NCBI RefSeq assembly: GCF_002564105.1
Contig: NZ_PDBX01000001.1
Location: forward strand, 2,852,001 to 2,916,000
Direction of reading: 5' to 3'
Length of the DNA: 64,000 bases
DNA from: Collimonas sp. PA-H2
GTDB lineage: Bacteria > Pseudomonadota > Gammaproteobacteria > Burkholderiales > Burkholderiaceae_D
Under the pieces are notes generated by a model. It saw nothing but the letters and a program-made list of their open reading frames with translations. It searched no databases and was not told the origin of the DNA. The position numbers were made by a program, and so were the translations under genes. Of this stretch, positions 55,659 through 63,799 are shown one piece after another (positions within the stretch are counted from its first letter, which is position 1; each line of letters starts with the position of its first letter).

Positions 55659-56591
55659 TTATTCGTTGGCGCGCGCGGCCAACAGGCTCAGCAGTGCTTC
55701 GTCGCGCTGCCCGGCCAGCTCGTCGAGTGAGCGTCCGTCCGCTTCCGCCTTTACGCCGTCGATCATTTGCTTTCTGATTTCCGGCGTAATCACCGGGTTG
55801 CCCAGAACTTTCCACCAGGCTTGCATGGGGCCCGAGAATTGATCGAAGAAATGCTCAATGCCTCCTTCACCGCCGCCGAGGTGATAGAGCAGCGACGGGC
55901 CCATCACGCCCCAACGCAGGCCTGGACCCCAGCAGACGGCGGTGTCGGCGTCCGCCACGCTGAGCACGCCCTCGGAAACGAGGTAAACGATTTCGCGAAA
56001 TAGCGCCGCCGCCAGACGGTTGGCGACGTGGCCCGGCATTTCCTTGTGCAGCCGGACGGTGCGCTTGCCAAGGCCGTCGTAGAAGGCCGTCACGCGCTCA
56101 ATGGTGGCTTCCGACGTCAGCTTGCCGCCGACGATCTCGACCAGCGGAATCAGGTGCGGCGGATTGAACGGGTGGCCGATCACGCAGCGCTCGGGATGCA
56201 GCTTGCAGCCGGTCTGGATCGCCGACATGGTCAGGCCGGACGAACTGGAGACGATCAGCGTGTCGGCCGGCAGCAGGCTATCAAGCTGCTCGTACAGTGC
56301 GATCTTGAAGTCGAGCCGCTCGGGACCGTTTTCTTGCACCAGATCGGCGCCGGAGACGGCGTCGGCGAGGTCGGCCGTGAAGCGCAGTTTGTTCTGGTCG
56401 GCGCCGTCGACCATGCCAATCCGTTTCAGCGCCGGCCAGGCCTGGTCGATGTACTGGCGCAGTTTGGCTTCGGCATCTGGCGCGATGTCGGTGGCCGTCA
56501 CGTGCAGGCCGCGGGCCAGAAACAGCGCGGCCCAGCTGGCGCCGATGGTGCCGCTGCCGATGATGGCAACCCGTTGGATAGTCTTAACCAT
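55659..56591 (-). CDS. 3-hydroxyacyl-CoA dehydrogenase family protein, lambda-crystallin/carnitine-dehydrogenase-like
   Basis: A 310-residue NAD-dependent dehydrogenase. The Rossmann loop is AIIGSGTIGASWAALFLARG, and VQENGPERLDFKIALYEQLD is typical. The catalytic-His segment reads HPFNPPHLIPLVEIVGG, the NPP form seen in lambda-crystallin (L-gulonate 3-dehydrogenase) and L-carnitine dehydrogenase rather than the HFxNPVP form of 3-hydroxybutyryl-CoA enzymes. So the substrate may be a free 3-hydroxy acid or CoA ester. ATG 56591 has GAGGAA upstream; a longer frame to 56681 lacks a site. It is the first gene of its block. Confidence 0.86.
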   Translation of the reverse strand: MVKTIQRVAIIGSGTIGASWAALFLARGLHVTATDIAPDAEAKLRQYIDQAWPALKRIGMVDGADQNKLRFTADLADAVSGADLVQENGPERLDFKIALYEQLDSLLPADTLIVSSSSGLTMSAIQTGCKLHPERCVIGHPFNPPHLIPLVEIVGGKLTSEATIERVTAFYDGLGKRTVRLHKEMPGHVANRLAAALFREIVYLVSEGVLSVADADTAVCWGPGLRWGVMGPSLLYHLGGGEGGIEHFFDQFSGPMQAWWKVLGNPVITPEIRKQMIDGVKAEADGRSLDELAGQRDEALLSLLAARANE

Positions 56592-57077
56592 TGTGCATTC
56601 CTCAATGTGGTGGGCGGAGTGGAGGCGCCTGACGAAGCTCCGGCGACGGCTTGAGGAAGATGGTAGGAGGGACATCCGCACACGTCTTTCGGATACGTGC
56701 GCACTTATCGCGAAAGTGCTGAAACAGCTGGTGCGGAAATGGTGCCGCTAGTGCGACGACGGCGCCGGTGTTTTTTTGGTAAGCCTCCGGCAGCGCCATG
56801 CGGAGCGGCCGCATGATTGCGCTATGGCCGCACAAGATCAAAAGACAGGCACGCCCGGCCCGGCGACCATACGCAGGCTGCCGTGCACCCCGGCAAGTTC
56901 CGGTTTCCTTGTCATCTCTTTACCGCTGAAAGCCGTGTTTCGCCCATGCCTAAATATAAATTACTGCTGAAAAACGCCGTCGGTGGCGATAGACAGGATC
57001 GCGGAATCGTAATAGCCTTCATCAACGCCAACTCGGGGCTGGGCGATTTGCGGTGGCTGGTCGGGGGAGACAGTTAA
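56592..57077. promoter_or_regulatory. 0.49-kb control region between the dehydrogenase and efflux operons
   Basis: This divergent region contains the palindrome CATGCGG-N5-CCGCATG (56797-56815), a good operator candidate. A 43-codon plus-strand frame at 56946-57077 lacks a ribosome site and is not supported. No other gene seen. Confidence 0.4.
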
Positions 57078-57167
57078 ATGATGCGCAAGTTTTCATACAG
57101 TGGAGAGACATTCGTCGCTGGCAATGTGGCGATCTGTCCCATGTTCGTTGCGATGGAGCGGGCATGA
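57078..57167 (+). CDS. small overlapping reading frame upstream of the efflux operon (29 residues)
   Basis: ATG-ATG at 57078-57083 is preceded by GGGGGAGA at about 57064-57070, seven to eight bases upstream. The frame encodes MMRKFSYSGETFVAGNVAIC and then nine more residues, and its TGA (57165-57167) overlaps the MFS start by ATGA. This is the layout of a translated, coupled leader. The MFS gene also has its own GGAG at 57154-57157. No known family. Confidence 0.45.
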   Translation: MMRKFSYSGETFVAGNVAICPMFVAMERA

Positions 57168-58807
57168 GCGACGCGCCCGAGCCCGCTTATCGCTTCGCGC
57201 CGGAAGAGCAGCCGACTTTCCCCGGCTCTCCTTACGCGCCGACGCATCCAGGCTGGCGCCGGCTCGGCTACGTTGCCATAGCCTTGCTGGTGGGTGTTTC
57301 TTCAACACTTGGCAATGCCCTGGTTAACGTCAACGTCGCCAACCTGTCTGGTGCGATGGGGGTGTATGTCGCGCAGGCCAGCTGGTTGCCTGCGATCTAT
57401 GTGGCGATGAACGCAAGCGCCAACCTGACCTTGGTCAAGGCGCGCACCCAGTTCGGCATTCCGGCGGTAACCAAGGGGCTCCTGATCGCCTATGCGCTGG
57501 CCGGCTTGTGGCAATTCCTCTTTCCCGGGTTCGCTTCCGCAGTGCTCATCCGTGCGGTTTGCGGCATGACGGCTGCGGCGCTCACCACACTCACCATCTA
57601 CAATCTGCTCCAGGCTTTTCCGGCGAAGCTGCGGCCTCTTGGCCTGGTCATCGGGATTAGCATTCCGCAACTGGGCACGCCGCTTGCGCGCTTGATCCCG
57701 GTCGAGATGCTGGCGCTCGATAACTGGCGCGTCTTGCATTTGATCGAAATGGCGCTTGCTTTGGGTGTGCTGGCTGCAATTTCCGCGCTACCTCTGCCTC
57801 CGAGCGAGCGCAGCAAGGCCTTTCAGCCGCTCGATCTGGTTACCATCGCGCTGCTGGTGCCAGCGATCATGCTTGTCTGCGGCGTGCTGGGGCAGGGCCG
57901 CTTGCTGTGGTGGACGGATACGCCCTGGCTCGGCTGGGCGCTGGCGGCAGCGGTGCCGCTGTTCGCCATTGCCCTCCTGATCGAGCGGCATCGCAAACAA
58001 CCCTTGCTGCAGCTCGGCTGGCTGGGCAGTATCGATATAGTGCGCTTCGCCATCGTCGCGCTGTTGGTGCGGCTGGCGCTCGCCGAGCAGACTTACGGCG
58101 CAGTCGGCCTGTTGACTTCGGGTGGGCTTACCAACGATCAACTGCGCACGCTGTTTGCAATCGTCGCGGCAGCCATGGTGCTAGGGACGATTGCGGCGGC
58201 GGCCACCTTGTCGGAAAAGCGCCTGCCTTACCAGGTGATTGCAGCGGCACTGGTGATTGCGCTTGGCGCCTGGATGGACAGCAACGCCACCAACTTGACT
58301 CGCCCGCCGCAGCTGTATTTGAGCCAGGCGCTGATTGCCTTCGGCACCACGCTCTTCATCGGCCCGGCCTTGCTGTACGGGTTCATCCGCATGTTCCGCC
58401 GTGGCGCGGACCATCTGGTGAGCTTCGTCGTGCTGTTCAGCATTACCCAGAATATCGGCGGCCTGGGCGGATCTGCGCTGCTCGGGAGCTATCAGGTGAT
58501 TGCGGCGCGGGCGCATGTGCAAGCTCTGTCGGAACACCTGCTGGCAGCTGACCCGCAAGTCGCCGCACGCATTTTCAGCGGTGGCGCGGCCATCGCCAAG
58601 GTTGTCGCCGATCCGACGCTGCGAACCGCGCAGGGCGGCGCTTTTCTGGTTCAAGCGATGACCGGGGAGGCCAACATCCTGGCCTATAACGACGTGTTCC
58701 GGCTGGTCGCGCTGTTGGCGCTGCTGACTGCGCTCTACATCGCTTATCTGGTCATTTTTCATGCCGTCCGCAGTCGACGGAAAACCACGCCGGAAATTCC
58801 AACATGA
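57164..58807 (+). CDS. MFS multidrug transporter, EmrB/QacA (DHA2, 14-helix) type
   Basis: A 547-residue inner-membrane exporter. After a 40-residue cytoplasmic N-terminus, about 14 helices can be counted, with TLGNALVNVNVANLSGAMGV at the first pair and a degenerate motif C (GIPAVTKGL region and FGTTLFIGPALLYGFIRM). It is the pump of a complete tripartite system and lies directly upstream of hlyD- and nodT-type genes, all joined by ATGA overlaps. ATG 57164 has GGAG six bases upstream. Substrates are likely aromatic or phenolic drugs, by analogy only. Confidence 0.88.
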   Translation: MSDAPEPAYRFAPEEQPTFPGSPYAPTHPGWRRLGYVAIALLVGVSSTLGNALVNVNVANLSGAMGVYVAQASWLPAIYVAMNASANLTLVKARTQFGIPAVTKGLLIAYALAGLWQFLFPGFASAVLIRAVCGMTAAALTTLTIYNLLQAFPAKLRPLGLVIGISIPQLGTPLARLIPVEMLALDNWRVLHLIEMALALGVLAAISALPLPPSERSKAFQPLDLVTIALLVPAIMLVCGVLGQGRLLWWTDTPWLGWALAAAVPLFAIALLIERHRKQPLLQLGWLGSIDIVRFAIVALLVRLALAEQTYGAVGLLTSGGLTNDQLRTLFAIVAAAMVLGTIAAAATLSEKRLPYQVIAAALVIALGAWMDSNATNLTRPPQLYLSQALIAFGTTLFIGPALLYGFIRMFRRGADHLVSFVVLFSITQNIGGLGGSALLGSYQVIAARAHVQALSEHLLAADPQVAARIFSGGAAIAKVVADPTLRTAQGGAFLVQAMTGEANILAYNDVFRLVALLALLTALYIAYLVIFHAVRSRRKTTPEIPT

Positions 58808-59895
58808 GTGCCACAACTCCAGAGTCCCCTCCCGCGCACAAGCCAGGCTGGCGCCCCGCCCCCAAGCGGGCGTTTGCCACGATCTTGATTATCGTGTTGG
58901 CGGTCGCTGTTGTCATGGTGATTCTTTACGTCTGGAATTTGCCGCCATTTGTGAGCTCACTTGAGAGCACGCAGAACGCATATGTCCGTGGGCGCACCGC
59001 TGCGATTGCGCCGCAGGTGAGCGGCTATGTTGTCGAGGTGGCGGTCAAGGATTATGAACAGGTGCGTGCAGGCCAGGTGCTAGTGCGCATCGACGAGCGT
59101 ATATATCGTGCACGGGTGGAGCAGGCGCGCGCCAATCTGGCTGCCCAGCGGGCTGCTCTTGCCAATAGCGAGCAGGCTCGTGCCTCGCGCAGCGCCGGAC
59201 TGCTGGCGCAGACCGCCGGTCTCGCCAATGCTCGCGCGCAGCTTTTGCGAGCGAAGGCGGATATGGCGCGCATTGACGATTTGGTGCGCGACGGTTCCGT
59301 TTCCATTCGCGAGCGCGACCAGACGCTTGCAGCGCTCGCCCAGGCAGAAGCGCAGGTTCGCCAGGCCGACGCGGCCGGCGAGATCGCCCGGCAGGATATC
59401 CGCACGGTGGATGTCGGTAAAGGCGGGCTGGAGGCGCAGGCGGAAGCGGCGCAAGCACAGCTCAAACTCGCCGAGATCGATCTGGACAATGCCGTGATCC
59501 GCGCGCCTGAGTCCGGGCAGATCGGCGAGGTCGGCGTGCGCCTCGGCCAGTATGTGACTAACGGTACGCAACTGCTGTCGCTGGTGCCGGCAGAGCACTG
59601 GGTTATCGCCAACTACAAGGAAGCCCAGACTGCACACATGGCGCCTGGCCAGAAGGCAAGCATCAGCGTCGACGCGCTCGGCGGAGCGGAACTTGAGGGA
59701 AGGGTGCAAACGATCTCGCCGGCGGCGGGATCGGAGTTCGCGGTGCTCAAGCCGGACAACGCTACTGGCAATTTTGTCAAGGTTCCGCAACGAATAGGCG
59801 TGCGCATCGTGATCGATCCCGGCCAGCCGCTGGCGCAGAGATTGCGGCCGGGCATGTCTGTGGAGGCGCGGGTCGAGACGCGCGGGCACAAATGA
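58804..59895 (+). CDS. HlyD-family periplasmic adaptor of the efflux pump (EmrA-like)
   Basis: A 363-residue membrane-fusion protein. One N-terminal helix (FATILIIVLAVAVVMVILYV) anchors it. The first lipoyl half is TAAIAPQVSGYVVEVAVKDY with EQVRAGQVLVRIDERIY, followed by a coiled-coil hairpin (about 100-205, rich in Ala/Gln/Arg) and the second lipoyl half IRAPESGQIGEVGVRLGQYV. The beta-barrel follows (VPAEHWVIANYKEAQTAHMA). It overlaps the MFS gene upstream and the outer-membrane gene downstream. Confidence 0.93.
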   Translation: MSATTPESPPAHKPGWRPAPKRAFATILIIVLAVAVVMVILYVWNLPPFVSSLESTQNAYVRGRTAAIAPQVSGYVVEVAVKDYEQVRAGQVLVRIDERIYRARVEQARANLAAQRAALANSEQARASRSAGLLAQTAGLANARAQLLRAKADMARIDDLVRDGSVSIRERDQTLAALAQAEAQVRQADAAGEIARQDIRTVDVGKGGLEAQAEAAQAQLKLAEIDLDNAVIRAPESGQIGEVGVRLGQYVTNGTQLLSLVPAEHWVIANYKEAQTAHMAPGQKASISVDALGGAELEGRVQTISPAAGSEFAVLKPDNATGNFVKVPQRIGVRIVIDPGQPLAQRLRPGMSVEARVETRGHK

Positions 59896-61262
59896 CGACA
59901 CGGACGATTACCCTTTTGCTGGTCGTGGCGCTCGCCGCGTGTGCCGGGCCGAAGCCAGCGCCGCCGCTCGCGGCAGCTGTCGCGCCGCCGGCAGCGTGGC
60001 GGGACGACTCCGCTCCCGGCAGCGAACTCGCGTCCGGTTGGTGGCAGGGCTTCGGCGACCCTGTGTTGACAAAGATTGTCGAAACAGCGCTTGCCAACAA
60101 TCTTGATGTGGCCATGTCTGCTGCGCGAGTGGAAGCCGCGCGCGCGCAGTTTCGCTTGAGCGAGGCGCAGCGCTTGCCCAATCTTGCCGGCAGCGCAGGC
60201 GGCGGCAGACAGCGTGATGTCAGCCCCTTCGGCAAGCCGCAGACCCAAACCGCCGGACAGGCCGAGCTCTCTGTGTCTTACGATCTTGATCTGTTCGGCC
60301 GCCTTGCCAGTGCGAGTTCGGCGGCGCGTGCTTCATTGCTGGCCAGTACGGCGGCGCACGATAATGTCCGACTCGCGGTAGCGGCTTCGGCCGCGAGCGG
60401 CTACATCACATTGCGTGCGCTCGATGCCCGGCTCGCTGTATTGCACGATACCTTGGCGGCGCGCTCGGCTTCGTTGAAGTTGGCGCGGCGGCGCGCCGAG
60501 GCGGGTTATTCATCCATGTTGGATCTGCGCCAGGCAGAAGCTGAATATAGCGCGACCGAGCAACTTATCCCGGCAGCCGAACTGGCGATCAGGCGGCAGG
60601 AGGATGGCCTCAGCTTGCTGCTGGGGGACAATCCGCACGGGATCGAGCGTGGCTCGGATTTGGCTGCGCTGACAGCGCCGTCCGCCGCATCCGGCCTGCC
60701 GTCGGCGCTGTTGCGGCGTCGCCCGGACATCGCAACAGCCGAGCAGCAGCTGGTCGCCGCCGACCATTCGCTTGACGCGGCGCGTGCTGCCTTCATGCCG
60801 AACATACAGCTTACGGCGTCAGGGGGCTATGTCGCCTCCACTCTTCTTACTAGTCCGATCGCTATCTTTGCGCTCGGCGGCAGTGTCCTGGCCCCTATTT
60901 TTGACAGCGGCCGTTTGCGCGCGCAAGCAGATACGGCGGCAGCCAGGCGCGATGAAGCCGCCTACCTTTATCGAAAGACTGCGCTGACTGCTTTCAAGGA
61001 AGTTGACGAATCGCTTAATGCAATCCGGCGCAACGCAGACCAGGAGCAGGCGATCGCAGACCAGCGTCAAGCCTTGGCGCGTGCGCTGACGCTGGCAACC
61101 AGCCGCTATCGCGCCGGTTATTCGCCCTATCTTGAGCAGCTCGATGCGCAAAGGAGTTTGCTATCAACAGAACTGACCCTGATCCAGGTGCGTGCCGACC
61201 GCTTGATTGCCGCGGTAAATCTGTTCCAGGCGCTGGGCGGCGGGTGGCAGAATCAAGGATGA
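59892..61262 (+). CDS. outer-membrane efflux lipoprotein (NodT/OprM family)
   Basis: A 456-residue TolC-type channel. The signal peptide ends in the lipobox LAAC (Cys17 lipidated). Two OEP repeats can be seen, with VETALANNLDVAMSAARVEA and FRLSEAQRLPNLAGSAGGG in the first and LLRRRPDIATAEQQLVAADH plus AARAAFMPNIQLTASGGYV in the second. The last helix region ends VRADRLIAAVNLFQALGGGW. It completes the MFS-HlyD-OMF set and allows direct export past both membranes. ATGA overlap with hlyD. Confidence 0.93.
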   Translation: MTTRTITLLLVVALAACAGPKPAPPLAAAVAPPAAWRDDSAPGSELASGWWQGFGDPVLTKIVETALANNLDVAMSAARVEAARAQFRLSEAQRLPNLAGSAGGGRQRDVSPFGKPQTQTAGQAELSVSYDLDLFGRLASASSAARASLLASTAAHDNVRLAVAASAASGYITLRALDARLAVLHDTLAARSASLKLARRRAEAGYSSMLDLRQAEAEYSATEQLIPAAELAIRRQEDGLSLLLGDNPHGIERGSDLAALTAPSAASGLPSALLRRRPDIATAEQQLVAADHSLDAARAAFMPNIQLTASGGYVASTLLTSPIAIFALGGSVLAPIFDSGRLRAQADTAAARRDEAAYLYRKTALTAFKEVDESLNAIRRNADQEQAIADQRQALARALTLATSRYRAGYSPYLEQLDAQRSLLSTELTLIQVRADRLIAAVNLFQALGGGWQNQG

Positions 61263-61398
61263 ATGAATCGCCTGGATAGCTTGATGCACAAAGCAATTGC
61301 CGCTCCGGCCGCTCGATTGGAGACCGCACGTTCCCAATGGCAAGCCTGTGCTATGGACACGGCTACGCCATTGAAGTACGTCGTGACGATTCTTCGCC

Positions 61399-62043
61399 TC
61401 AAATTTTGATGAAACTGGCCCCACCCAGAGGACCGAACGGCAACGATGCCAGCGGGCCGCCGATATCCAGCGCGCCGAGATCAACGCCAAAGAAGCCGGC
61501 CTTCTCCAACAGCGAGCGGACGGTAGTTTTGGCATCCGCGTCGTCGCCCGAATAGAAAAGCACGCGCTGTCCGCCTGCCGTTTCCGACTCGGCGAGAACA
61601 CTCGCATCGACGTGATTGAATGCCTTGACGAAACGCGCGCCGCGAACGATCTCACGGACCAGGCTGCTCGAGTGACGTCCTCCGAGATCGACCGCTTTGA
61701 TGCCATATGCCGCCAGAGGATTGGTCGGATCCTTGGCGTCCGGGGAATCGGGGGCTATCCATTCGACGGCATTGGTGCCGTCGACGACGATGCGTCCGTT
61801 CCAGGCAGGCAGTTCGCCAAGGACACGCTTTACATCCACCCAGCGAACGGCGACGATGACGATGTCCGCCTTGGCCGCTTCCTCCGTCGTGCCGGCCTTG
61901 ATCGTAGGGCCGAGCTCTTTGATCAATCCAGCGAGGGATTCTGGGCCCCGGCTGTTTGAAATGACGGCGGGTATGCCCGCGTTGGCGAACGCCCGTGCAA
62001 TGTTGGATCCGAGCGCGCCTGCGCCAATAATGCCAATGTTCAT
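61399..62043 (-). CDS. NAD(P)-binding oxidoreductase, NADPH:F420-reductase-like
   Basis: A 214-residue Rossmann protein. The N-terminal GIIGAGALGSNIARAFANAG and SNSRGPESLAGL following strand 2 indicate NADP(H). The family (NADP_Rossmann with F420 reductase fold) continues with VRWVDVKRVL, VVDGTNAVEW and FNHVDASVLAES. F420 is not expected in betaproteobacteria, so it probably reduces a quinone or other substrate. It is downstream of an Rrf2 gene on the same strand; an inverted repeat lies in between. Confidence 0.82.
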   Translation of the reverse strand: MNIGIIGAGALGSNIARAFANAGIPAVISNSRGPESLAGLIKELGPTIKAGTTEEAAKADIVIVAVRWVDVKRVLGELPAWNGRIVVDGTNAVEWIAPDSPDAKDPTNPLAAYGIKAVDLGGRHSSSLVREIVRGARFVKAFNHVDASVLAESETAGGQRVLFYSGDDADAKTTVRSLLEKAGFFGVDLGALDIGGPLASLPFGPLGGASFIKI

Positions 62044-62155
62044 GATTTACTCCAATGTGATTTGATCCGGCTTAGGCCGCCGTGGCCATTGCCACCCCAG
62101 GATTGAGGCGGCGAATTGCTTGTGATACAACGTCCAATTTTCTATAAAAGAATAT

Positions 62156-62168
62156 GTGTCAATGACAC
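62156..62168. promoter_or_regulatory. inverted repeat, candidate operator for Rrf2
   Basis: GTGTCA and TGACAC flank a single A, 113 bases upstream of the reductase start codon on its strand, and 29 bases after the Rrf2 stop. Surrounding DNA is A/T-rich, as in a promoter. Confidence 0.5.
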
Positions 62169-62196
62169 TATTACATTTAAAGCAAAAAAAAACCTA

Positions 62197-62640
62197 TCAT
62201 CTATCTGGTAGTGCAAACTTCCCAAGTCGCGACACTTCGACGGCGATATCAGCGATCGTGACCTTGGAGAGCTCAGTTTCGAGCGCCTTTCGCGCCCGTT
62301 CCAGCACCGGGCGCATGGCCTCCTGGATATTGCTGCCAACCGGACAAACGGCACTGGGCGGTGTTCGATGCATGGCAAAGAGTTCCGTATCCTCGACCGC
62401 CCGGTAAACATCGAGAAGACGAATCCTGTCGGCAGGCTTCGCGAGCAAAGCGCCGCCGCCGGCGCCCAACTGCGACTTCGTCAAACCGGCGTCGGCGAGC
62501 CGCGACAGCAAGCCTCGGATGACCACAGGCCCGGTATTCACCGAAGTGGCCAAGTCTTCTGAACGCAACGGCTTGCCGCCGCTCACCGCAAGTGCAGCGA
62601 GCGTGTGGACGGCAACGGCGAATCGGGTGCTGGTTGGCAT
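62197..62640 (-). CDS. Rrf2 family transcriptional regulator
   Basis: A 147-residue regulator. The winged helix (FAVAVHTLAALAVSGGKPLR with SEDLATSVNTGPVVIRGLLS) and the wing LGAGGGALLAKPADRIRLLD are typical. Unlike IscR or NsrR there is only one cysteine (AVCPVGS), so it probably lacks an Fe-S cluster and belongs to the YwnA-like group, where thiol or small-molecule sensing is used. It likely controls the adjoining reductase and pirin genes. Confidence 0.9.
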   Translation of the reverse strand: MPTSTRFAVAVHTLAALAVSGGKPLRSEDLATSVNTGPVVIRGLLSRLADAGLTKSQLGAGGGALLAKPADRIRLLDVYRAVEDTELFAMHRTPPSAVCPVGSNIQEAMRPVLERARKALETELSKVTIADIAVEVSRLGKFALPDR

Positions 62641-62727
62641 ATAGGGAATCCGTAAATAAAAACGTAATATACACTTTTGCTTATTCGTTCACTTCCCGAT
62701 GTCAGGGGTTCGTTCAACGCGCTCTTA

Positions 62728-63594
62728 TCATGCCTGTTTGAGGACGCCCTGGCTGTGCAAGCGGCTGCCAATCTTTGCGATATTGCGTTCGCCTTGCGCA
62801 AGTGCTGCAGCATTGGTGTGAACGGAGTAGTAACCGGTGACCAGATCGTAAGGGTGCTTAATGGCAGAGCCGAGAACGAAGCCCGTGTCGGACGTTGCTT
62901 CAAAATGGATTTCGCCTTCGGATTCTTCAAAAACAACGAGCTCGCCCGAGGATATGTGTTCAGCTGCCGACACGCCGCCTTCATGAACGGCGACCCATGC
63001 CACATCGTGGCCTTTGGGAGGAATAAAGCTCCAGCGCTCACCGGCCTTCAGTCGCACATCGAGGTAGGTCATACCCGCTGGCGCAGCAACAATGCTTTTA
63101 TGCCCTTCGTATTCGCCCATGATGATTCGGGCGGGCCCAACTGTCTCAAAGGCGGAAGCGTCGAGATACTGGCTGTGAGGTTCGGCCAATTCGAGTTCTG
63201 GCGGCATCGCCACCCAAAGCTGAAATCCTTTGCCGCGCTCCTTGCCGTGTAGCCCTCCGGTATGCCAGACGCCGCTGCTTGCGCGCATCCATTCGACGCC
63301 TCCCGTATCGATAATGCCTTCGCGCCCGGTGGTTTCCTTGTAGAAGGCCTGGCCGGACAGGATCAGCGTCAGTGTCGCGATGCCGGAATGGGGGTGGAAT
63401 CCAAACTTGGGCGCGTTTGCAGCATCGGCTTCGAAATGGTCAAGAAATATGAACGGCTTGATCAGTTCGCCGATATCGCCCGGACTGGCCAAGCGGGTAA
63501 TGGCCCCGTGCGCATGTCCGCGCGTGCGCAATGCCACCTTGCGCTGTTGTTGCCCCTCACGCTCGGATCGCGTGGGCTGTGTGTAAATGGTCAT
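62728..63594 (-). CDS. pirin family protein
   Basis: A 288-residue bicupin. The first cupin has FIFLDHFEADAANAPKFGFHPHSGIATL, with His in FGFHPHSGI and later HTGGLHGKER for metal binding. The second cupin covers VAAPAGMTYLDVRLKAGERW and the rest. Pirins can act as quercetinases or redox-linked regulators; the role here is unknown. ATG 63594 has GGAGAG upstream; a longer frame to 63837 adds 81 residues and is disfavoured. It lies 88 bp upstream of the Rrf2 gene on the same strand. Confidence 0.88.
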   Translation of the reverse strand: MTIYTQPTRSEREGQQQRKVALRTRGHAHGAITRLASPGDIGELIKPFIFLDHFEADAANAPKFGFHPHSGIATLTLILSGQAFYKETTGREGIIDTGGVEWMRASSGVWHTGGLHGKERGKGFQLWVAMPPELELAEPHSQYLDASAFETVGPARIIMGEYEGHKSIVAAPAGMTYLDVRLKAGERWSFIPPKGHDVAWVAVHEGGVSAAEHISSGELVVFEESEGEIHFEATSDTGFVLGSAIKHPYDLVTGYYSVHTNAAALAQGERNIAKIGSRLHSQGVLKQA

Positions 63595-63799
63595 TTTTTC
63601 TCTCCATGCCATAAGTTTCATGATCGGATTTGCCGCGCCTCTCACCAGATCGGCAAGCATCATCTTGATGCACCCGCGTGTCGAATTGAAGGTGAAGCGT
63701 TGATGAAAGAATATATCCGGGCAATCCATCTGAACAGACGAAATATTTAGATGTAATCCATCTTCTGAATAGATGGATCGTGAGCGATTACGATCCTCG

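Noticed and set aside
56946..57077. 43-codon frame before the small efflux leader
   Set aside because: No ribosome site and no recognisable family; kept only as part of the control region.
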